Below, piece after piece: positions 6,852-11,713 of a DNA stretch of 11,713 bases (positions are counted from its first letter, which is position 1; each line of letters starts with the position of its first letter). The position numbers were made by a program, and so were the translations under genes. The notes below the pieces were generated by a model, which was not told where the DNA came from, searched no databases, and was given only the letters and a program-made list of their open reading frames with translations. Source of the stretch: Tyzzerella sp. UBA1042 (GTDB lineage: Bacteria; Bacillota; Clostridia; Lachnospirales; Anaerotignaceae); the NCBI GenBank assembly GCA_002316675.1, contig DCDZ01000049.1, positions 1 to 11,713 of the forward strand, given 5' to 3'.

Positions 6852-8120
6852 ATGAGTTTAACACAAGGCATGAAAGCAAAACAGTTGTTAGCCTACTTTC
6901 AAGGAAAGGCTGATCAAGATGCAAGAGAAGCAAAAGCAAGAGGCGATCTTGTCTGCTGGTCTGCTTCTGTAGCTCCCCCGGAATTCTGCGTAACCATGGG
7001 CATTGCTATGATTTATCCTGAAACCCATGCAGCAGGTATCGGCGCAAGAAAAGGTGCAATGGATATGTTGGAAGTTGCTGACAGAAAAGGCTATAATGTT
7101 GACTGCTGTTCTTACGGCAGAGTAAACATGGGTTACATGGAATGCCTGAAGGAAGCTGCAATTACAGGTGTAAAGCCTGAAGTTTTGGTTAACTCCCCCG
7201 CAGCAGACGTTCCTCTGCCCGATTTGGTAATCACATGTAATAACATTTGTAATACATTGTTGAAATGGTATGAAAACCTTGCAGTAGAATTGGATATTCC
7301 TTGCATCGTAATCGATGTTCCCTTCAACCACACAATGCCTATTCCCGAATATGCAAAGGCTTACATTGCAGATCAGTTCAGAAATGCGATTTCTCAGCTG
7401 GAAGTAATCTGCGGCAAACCTTTTGACTGGAAGAAGTTTAAAGAAGTAAAGGATCAGACACAGCGTTCCGTATATCACTGGAATAGAATCGCAAATATGG
7501 CACAGTATAAGCCATCCCCTTTGAACGGCTTCGACCTGTTTAACTATATGGCATTGATCGTTGCTTGCCGTTCCTTGGATTATGCTGAAATTACATTTAA
7601 AGCATTTGCTGATGAATTAGAAGCAAACCTGAAAGCAGGTATTTATGCATTCAAGGGTGCTGAAAAAACACGTTTCCAATGGGAAGGTATTGCGATTTGG
7701 CCTCACTTGGGTCACACATTCAAGGCTATGAAGGGTCTCAACTCTATCATGACCGGTACAGCTTACCCCGCACTTTGGGATTTGCATTATGATGCGAATG
7801 ATGAGTCTTTACACTCCATGGCAGAAGCTTATACAAGAATTTACATCAATACATGTTTGCAGAACAAAGTTGATGTATTGTTAGATATTATGGAAAAAGG
7901 CAAAGTTGACGGTACAGTTTACCACCTGAACAGAAGCTGCAAGCTGATGAGTTTCTTGAACGTTGAAACTGCTGAAATCATTAAAGAAAAGAATGGTTTG
8001 CCTTATGTAAGCATCGATGGTGACCAGACAGATCCTCGCGTATTCTCTCCCGCACAGTTTGATACACGTGTTCAGGCGCTGGTTGAAATAATGGAAGCCA
8101 ACTTGGTAGCAGCAGAATAA
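6852..8120 (+). CDS. lcdA: Lactoyl-CoA dehydratase, LcdA subunit (HgdB/HadB-like D-component family)
   Basis: One of the two subunits of the cytoplasmic iron-sulfur enzyme that dehydrates (R)-lactoyl-CoA to acryloyl-CoA by a ketyl-radical mechanism after electron transfer from the activator. The 422 residues fit the larger subunit of this family. Candidate cluster ligands are the Cys85-Cys86 pair in VDCCSYGRV, Cys129 (or Cys133) in ITCNNIC, and Cys363 in LNRSCKLM; their three-part spacing matches that of 2-hydroxyacyl-CoA dehydratase subunits. AAAGAGGG at 6838-6845 stands 6 nt before the ATG, and the gene ends in a double TAA. Arg codons are almost all AGA or CGT with no CGG or AGG, unlike the wall genes upstream, which points to strong expression. 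A different 2-hydroxyacyl-CoA substrate is possible in principle. The adjacent pct and the apparent organism make lactoyl-CoA the best assignment. Confidence 0.9.
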   Translation: MSLTQGMKAKQLLAYFQGKADQDAREAKARGDLVCWSASVAPPEFCVTMGIAMIYPETHAAGIGARKGAMDMLEVADRKGYNVDCCSYGRVNMGYMECLKEAAITGVKPEVLVNSPAADVPLPDLVITCNNICNTLLKWYENLAVELDIPCIVIDVPFNHTMPIPEYAKAYIADQFRNAISQLEVICGKPFDWKKFKEVKDQTQRSVYHWNRIANMAQYKPSPLNGFDLFNYMALIVACRSLDYAEITFKAFADELEANLKAGIYAFKGAEKTRFQWEGIAIWPHLGHTFKAMKGLNSIMTGTAYPALWDLHYDANDESLHSMAEAYTRIYINTCLQNKVDVLLDIMEKGKVDGTVYHLNRSCKLMSFLNVETAEIIKEKNGLPYVSIDGDQTDPRVFSPAQFDTRVQALVEIMEANLVAAE

Positions 8121-8136
8121 TAAGGAGGAGAAAACG

Positions 8137-9261
8137 ATGAGTAGAGTAGAAGCTATTTTGTCCCAATTAAAAGACGTTGCCGCAAATCCCAAAAAGGCAA
8201 TGGATGATTATAAAGCTGAAACAGGTAAGGGTGCTGTAGGTATTATGCCATATTATTCACCAGAAGAAATGGTGCACGCAGCAGGCTATTTGCCTATGGG
8301 CCTCTGGGGTGCGCAGGGAAAAGCTATTTCAAAAGCGCGTACATATCTTCCTGCATTTGCTTGTTCAATTATGCAGCAGGTTATGGAACTGCAGTGTGAA
8401 GGTGCTTACGATGATCTTTCTGCTGTAATTTTCTCTGTACCTTGTGATACATTAAAATGCTTGAGCCAGAAATGGAAAGGCACATCACCTGTAATTGTGT
8501 TTACACATCCTCAGAACAGAGGCTTGGAAGCTGCAAACCAGTTCTTAGTAACAGAATATGAATTGGTAAAGAAGCAGTTGGAAGCTACCTTAGACGTGAA
8601 AATTTCTAACGCAGCTTTGGAAAATTCTATTGCAATCTATAATGAAAACAGAGCAGTTATGCGTGAATTTGTACAGGTTGCAGCAGATTACCCTCAGGTA
8701 ATTGATGCTGTAAGCCGTCATGCTGTGTTCAAAGCAAGACAGTTTATGTTAAAGGAAAAACACACCGAGCTTGTGAAAGAGCTTATTGCTGAAATCAAAG
8801 CTACACCCGTTCAGCCTTGGGATGGCAAGAAGGTTGTTGTTACAGGTATCTTGCTTGAGCCCAACGAATTGCTTGACATCTTCAATGAGTTCAAAATTGC
8901 TATCGTTGATGACGATTTGGCTCAGGAATCCAGACAGATCCGTGTTGACGTTCTGGATGGCGAAGGTGGCCCTCTTTACAGAATGGCGAAGTCTTGGCAG
9001 CAAATGTACGGCTGTTCTCTTGCAACCGATACAAAGAAGATCCGCGGCAAGATGTTAATCAACAAAACCATTCAGACTGGCGCAGATGCAATTGTTGTAG
9101 CAATGATGAAATTCTGTGATCCCGAAGAGTGGGATTACCCTGTAATGTATAGAGAATTTGAAGAAAAAGGTATTAAGAGCTTAATGATCGAAGTTGATCA
9201 AGAAGTAACTTCCTTTGAACAGATCAAGACAAGACTGCAGTCTTTCGTTGAAATGCTGTAA
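8137..9261 (+). CDS. lcdB: Lactoyl-CoA dehydratase, LcdB subunit
   Basis: Second subunit of the dehydratase and a distant homologue of LcdA (same D-component family), 374 residues. Typical marks are GIMPYYSPEEMVHAAGYLP near the N-terminus, ARTYLPAFACS with Cys76, the segment VPCDTLKC with Cys103 and Cys108, and Cys327 in MMKFCDPEEWDYP. These Cys residues are the candidates for the subunit's [4Fe-4S] cluster. AAGGAGGAG at 8122-8130 is an excellent ribosome binding site 6 nt before the ATG, and the gap to lcdA is only 16 nt, so near-equal translation of the two subunits is expected. Arg codons are restricted to AGA, CGT and one CGC, as in lcdA. The gene is followed by a 111-nt spacer containing a hairpin before pct. 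Confidence 0.9.
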   Translation: MSRVEAILSQLKDVAANPKKAMDDYKAETGKGAVGIMPYYSPEEMVHAAGYLPMGLWGAQGKAISKARTYLPAFACSIMQQVMELQCEGAYDDLSAVIFSVPCDTLKCLSQKWKGTSPVIVFTHPQNRGLEAANQFLVTEYELVKKQLEATLDVKISNAALENSIAIYNENRAVMREFVQVAADYPQVIDAVSRHAVFKARQFMLKEKHTELVKELIAEIKATPVQPWDGKKVVVTGILLEPNELLDIFNEFKIAIVDDDLAQESRQIRVDVLDGEGGPLYRMAKSWQQMYGCSLATDTKKIRGKMLINKTIQTGADAIVVAMMKFCDPEEWDYPVMYREFEEKGIKSLMIEVDQEVTSFEQIKTRLQSFVEML

Positions 9262-9289
9262 TTTGAACAAATTGTATGCTTAAAAACTT

Positions 9290-9319
9290 TACACTGGGGT
9301 AGGTGTCTGCCCTGGTGTA
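9290..9319 (+). promoter_or_regulatory. 13-bp hairpin in the lcdB-pct spacer
   Basis: TACACTGGGGTAG (9290-9302) pairs with CTGCCCTGGTGTA (9307-9319) across a GTGT tetraloop: 13 pairs, of which three are G-U wobbles. The wobbles make the fold good only in RNA read from the + strand, because the complement would have A-C mismatches there. There is no T tract after it, so it is not an intrinsic terminator. A role in mRNA processing or 3'-end protection of the lcdCAB message is plausible but inferred. Confidence 0.6.
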
Positions 9320-9372
9320 TTGTGATAAGCGAAAGTATAAAAATCGACCAGAATTTAGGAGGATTTTCGACA

Positions 9373-10947
9373 ATGAGAAAGGTTCCCATTATTACCGCAG
9401 ACGAAGCTGCAAAGCTCATCAAAGACGGTGATACAGTTACAACAAGCGGTTTCGTTGGAAACGCAATTCCTGAAGCCCTTGATAGAGCTGTAGAAAAAAG
9501 ATTCTTAGAAACAGGCGAACCCAAAAACATTACTTATGTTTATTGTGGTTCTCAAGGCAACAGAGATGGAAGAGGCGCTGAACACTTCGCTCATGAAGGC
9601 CTTTTAAAACGCTACATCGCTGGTCACTGGGCAACGGTTCCTGCTTTGGGCGAAATGGCTTTGGAAAACAAAATGGAAGCTTATAATGTATCTCAGGGTG
9701 CTCTGTGTCACTTATTCCGTGATATTGCATCTCATAAACCGGGTGTATTCACAAAGGTTGGTATCGGTACATTTATCGACCCTAGAAACGGCGGTGGTAA
9801 GGTAAATGATATCACCAAAGAAGATATTGTTGAACTGGTAACAATTAAAGGTCAGGAATATTTATTCTACCCAGCTTTCCCTATTCATGTGGCTTTGATT
9901 CGTGGTACTTACGCTGATGAAAGCGGAAATATTACATTTGATAAGGAAGTTGCACCTCTGGAAGGAACTTCTGTATGCCAGGCTGTTAAAAATAGCGGCG
10001 GCATCGTTGTAGTTCAGGTTGAAAAAGTAGTAAAGGCCGGAACACTTGACCCTCGTCTTGTAAAAGTTCCAGGAATTTATGTTGACTATGTTGTCGTTGC
10101 TGATCCTGAAGATCATCAGCAGTCTTTAGGTTGTGAATATGACCCTGCTTTGTCTGGTGAGCATAGAAGACCTGAAGTCGTAGGTGAGCCACTTCCTTTA
10201 AGCGCAAAGAAAGTAATTGGTCGCCGTGGTGCTGTTGAATTGGAAAAAGACGTTGCTGTTAATTTAGGTGTTGGTGCGCCTGAATATGTTGCCAGTGTTG
10301 CTGATGAAGAAGGCATCGTAGATTTCATGACTTTAACTGCTGAAAGTGGTGCTATTGGCGGTGTTCCTGCCGGTGGCGTTCGTTTTGGTGCTTCTTACAA
10401 CGCTGATGCATTGATTGACCAGGGCTACCAGTTCGATTATTATGATGGCGGCGGCTTAGACCTTTGCTATTTGGGCTTAGCTGAATGCGATGCAAAGGGC
10501 AATATCAATGTATCCAAATTTGGCCCTCGTATTGCTGGTTGCGGTGGTTTCATCAATATTACACAAAACACACCGAAGGTATTCTTCTGTGGTACATTCA
10601 CAGCCGGTGGTTTGAAAGTAAAGATTGAAAATGGTAAGGTTATCATTGTGCAAGAAGGCAGACAGAAGAAATTCTTAAAATCTGTTGAGCAGGTAACCTT
10701 TAATGGTGACGTGGCCCTTGCAAACAAACAACAGATTACTTATATTACAGAAAGATGCGTATTCCATTTGAAGGAAGATGGTATGCATTTGACTGAAATT
10801 GCACCTGGTATTGATTTGCAGACACAAATCCTTGATGTGATGGAGTTTGAACCTATAATTGACAGAGATGCAAATGGCAAAATCAAATTGATGGATGCTG
10901 CTTTGTTCTCAGAAGACTTGATGGGCTTAAAAGAAATGAAAGGTTAA
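9373..10947 (+). CDS. pct: Propionate CoA-transferase
   Basis: Class I CoA-transferase that moves CoA from propionyl-CoA (or acetyl-CoA) to (R)-lactate, charging the substrate of LcdAB and releasing propionate. The 524-residue protein starts MRKVPIITADEAAKLIKDGD and closely matches my memory of Clostridium propionicum Pct. The active-site glutamate, Glu324 in MTLTAESGAIGG, falls at the number reported for that enzyme, and the glycine-rich NLGVGAPEYVA segment precedes it. Two homologous halves are fused in one chain, as in this subfamily. ATG 9373 is chosen because AGGAGG at 9357-9362 lies 10 nt upstream; an in-frame ATG at 9322 would add 17 unrelated residues. It lies 111 nt behind lcdB, with a hairpin but no good promoter between them, so it is probably read from the lcd promoter. 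Its own terminator appears disrupted by the insertion sequence downstream. Confidence 0.96.
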   Translation: MRKVPIITADEAAKLIKDGDTVTTSGFVGNAIPEALDRAVEKRFLETGEPKNITYVYCGSQGNRDGRGAEHFAHEGLLKRYIAGHWATVPALGEMALENKMEAYNVSQGALCHLFRDIASHKPGVFTKVGIGTFIDPRNGGGKVNDITKEDIVELVTIKGQEYLFYPAFPIHVALIRGTYADESGNITFDKEVAPLEGTSVCQAVKNSGGIVVVQVEKVVKAGTLDPRLVKVPGIYVDYVVVADPEDHQQSLGCEYDPALSGEHRRPEVVGEPLPLSAKKVIGRRGAVELEKDVAVNLGVGAPEYVASVADEEGIVDFMTLTAESGAIGGVPAGGVRFGASYNADALIDQGYQFDYYDGGGLDLCYLGLAECDAKGNINVSKFGPRIAGCGGFINITQNTPKVFFCGTFTAGGLKVKIENGKVIIVQEGRQKKFLKSVEQVTFNGDVALANKQQITYITERCVFHLKEDGMHLTEIAPGIDLQTQILDVMEFEPIIDRDANGKIKLMDAALFSEDLMGLKEMKG

Positions 10948-10960
10948 TATTTTTACATAT

Positions 10961-10977
10961 AAAAAAGCCCCTACTTT
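10961..10977 (+). terminator. Left half of a probable pct terminator, cut by the insertion sequence
   Basis: AAAAAAGCCCCTAC, 14 bp after the pct stop, has the look of the ascending arm of a bidirectional intrinsic terminator (A tract, then G+C arm). The expected GTAGGGGCTTTTTT arm does not follow. Instead, 4 nt later, the IS end begins at 10978. The matching arm may lie beyond the right end of the element, outside the window. Inferred from half a structure only. Confidence 0.4.
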
Positions 10978-11007
10978 TGAACTGAACCAGTAAAACGGAC
11001 AATAGAC

Positions 11008-11051
11008 AAAGGCCCCCTGATGTAGGATAATAAACTACACTAGGGGGCTTT
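11008..11051 (+). repeat. Hairpin at the IS left end, just before orfA
   Basis: Arms 11008-11025 and 11035-11051 pair as AAAG-CCCCCT with AGGGGG-CTTT (one bulged G on the left) plus TGTAG with CTACA, around a 9-nt loop, with one mismatch and one wobble. The ATG of orfA follows 3 nt after. The GGGGG that could serve as a weak ribosome binding site lies inside the stem. In other insertion sequences such structures shield the transposase from transcription entering from outside; that role is inferred here. Only three T residues follow, so it would be a weak terminator. Confidence 0.65.
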
Positions 11052-11054
11052 GCT

Positions 11055-11357
11055 ATGAAACGAACATATACGCACATTAAAGCAATAGAAGATCAAATGA
11101 TTGAACTACGGCAATTAGGTAAAACACGGTAGGAAATCGCCGATGAATTAGGGCTTACGAAACAGTAGATTAAAAACTGGGTAAACCGCCATAACAAATC
11201 ACAAGCAAGGCTGGCAGCCGGACTGGTGCCAAAACGGCGTGGCAGATCACGGAAAAGCCAGCCGGCAAGCGAAAAAGAATATAAATTTGAAATCAAACGG
11301 TTGAAAATGGAGAATGAATTGTTGCGGGATTTTCTTCAACTCACCGGAAGGAGGTGA
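11055..11357 (+). pseudogene. IS3-family transposase orfA with two in-frame TAG codons
   Basis: Read through, the frame has 100 codons and gives the usual small IS3 OrfA: a basic N-terminus (MKRTYTHIKAIEDQMIELRQ), a helix-turn-helix (EIADELGLTKQ, then IKNWVNRH), a basic linker, and a leucine-zipper-like tail (FEIKRLKMENELLRDFLQL) used for multimerisation. Codon 26 (11130-11132) and codon 38 (11166-11168) are TAG. Both fall in the DNA-binding region, and both are positions where I would expect Gln in relatives (KTRQEIA, TKQQIKN), so each is one C-to-T change from CAG. It is probably inactive unless the host reads TAG as Gln. The natural stop is TGA at 11355, overlapping the orfB ribosome binding region. 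Confidence 0.75.
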
Positions 11358-11365
11358 AAACGGAA

Positions 11366-11713
11366 TTGAAGTATAGGGTGATTTTTCGATATAAAGAAAA
11401 ATATCCGATTACAGCCATGTGCCTGTTTTTTGAAGTGTCCCGAAGCGGTTATTACGGCTATGTAAAACGAATGGACAAGCAGGACCGGGATGAGCCTTTG
11501 GCAAGACAAATCATCGAATGTCAGGAACGAAGCCGAAAAACATATGGATATCGACGAGTACATATTTGGCTGAACAAGGAAAAAGGGATTCAGTGCAATC
11601 CTAAGACCGTGTTGCGTATAATGAACAAATATGGCTTGCTTTCAGAGATTCGGCGGCGAAAAAAATACCGACAAATGAGTAAACAGTTACACAAATACGA
11701 AAATCTTTTCAAT
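11366..11713 (+). CDS. IS3-family transposase orfB, N-terminal part (runs off the window)
   Basis: This is the catalytic subunit of an IS3-type transposase in the -1 frame relative to orfA. The visible 116 codons contain the conserved N-terminal region: YPITAMCLFFEVSRSGYYGY, then RKTYGYRRVHIWLNKEKGI, then NPKTVLRIMNKYGLLSEIRR. The DDE core lies beyond the window. The frame is open from 11318. In the family it is usually reached by -1 frameshifting from orfA, but here AAGGAGGTGA at 11348-11357 stands ahead of a TTG at 11366, so independent initiation is possible and that start is used. I see no canonical A6G slippery run. No stop codon interrupts the visible part, in contrast to orfA. Confidence 0.85.
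   Translation, partial: MKYRVIFRYKEKYPITAMCLFFEVSRSGYYGYVKRMDKQDRDEPLARQIIECQERSRKTYGYRRVHIWLNKEKGIQCNPKTVLRIMNKYGLLSEIRRRKKYRQMSKQLHKYENLFN

Larger units (their letters stand above)
10978..11713 (+). mobile_element. IS3-family insertion sequence, left part
   Basis: The left end is placed at TGAACTGAACCAG...AAACGGACA (10978-11001), which has the TGAACTG opening and (A)CGGACA close of many IS3-family terminal repeats. It is followed by a hairpin, an orfA with a helix-turn-helix and leucine-zipper-like tail, and an overlapping-frame orfB, the standard IS3 layout. The element is cut by the window edge, so the right repeat, the DDE catalytic residues and the target duplication are not visible. 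It is oriented in the same direction as pct and starts 31 bp after its stop. Confidence 0.85.

Noticed and set aside
9336..9341. TATAAA in the lcdB-pct spacer as a -10 box for a separate pct promoter
   Set aside because: No acceptable -35 hexamer lies 16-18 bp upstream; that position is occupied by the hairpin arm.
9322..9372. In-frame ATG at 9322 extending Pct by 17 residues
   Set aside because: It lacks a ribosome binding site and directly abuts the hairpin; ATG 9373 has AGGAGG and yields the known family N-terminus.

Overview
The window looks like a chromosomal segment of a low-GC anaerobic Firmicute of the class Clostridia that ferments alanine or lactate to propionate by the acrylate pathway. 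The predicted propionate CoA-transferase agrees almost residue for residue with my memory of the Clostridium propionicum (now Anaerotignum propionicum) enzyme: same 524-residue length, same N-terminus, catalytic Glu at 324. An Anaerotignum species or close relative is therefore the best guess. This rests on recall, not on a database search. All seven intact complete genes are on the + strand.

Region 1 (37-5249) is a tightly packed three-gene unit. It holds a long U32-family protein (RlhA/TrhP-type RNA hydroxylation family, DUF3656 subtype), a SEDS glycosyltransferase (FtsW/RodA family) and a single-pass class B penicillin-binding protein. The last two overlap by 8 bp and are the classical polymerase/transpeptidase pair of septal or lateral-wall peptidoglycan synthesis.

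Region 2 (5250-6056) is about 800 bp of mostly AT-rich non-coding DNA. Its 3' part holds a strong-looking promoter (TTGCAA, 17 bp, TATAAT with an extended -10), an 8-bp inverted repeat upstream that resembles CodY-type motifs, and a leader of about 220 nt with a small hairpin and a possible 13-codon leader ORF.

Region 3 (6057-10947) is the lactoyl-CoA dehydratase and CoA-transferase cluster. It encodes the ATP-dependent [4Fe-4S] activator (lcdC), the two dehydratase subunits (lcdA, lcdB), and, after a 111-nt spacer with a 13-bp hairpin, propionate CoA-transferase (pct). Pct makes lactoyl-CoA from lactate and propionyl-CoA. LcdC fires an electron into LcdAB, which dehydrates (R)-lactoyl-CoA to acryloyl-CoA. 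The acryloyl-CoA reductase/Etf genes that complete the cycle are not in the window. Codon use in lcdA, lcdB and pct is strongly biased, as expected for very highly expressed catabolic genes.

Region 4 (10978-11713, running off the end) is the left part of an IS3-family insertion sequence. It sits immediately behind pct, apparently inside the pct terminator. Its orfA carries two in-frame TAG codons, both where glutamine would be expected; orfB is open as far as it can be seen.

I see no wholly new system here. The points worth a second look are regulatory and structural: the lcdB-pct hairpin, the promoter-proximal dyad, the apparently split terminator, and the paired amber codons in the IS.
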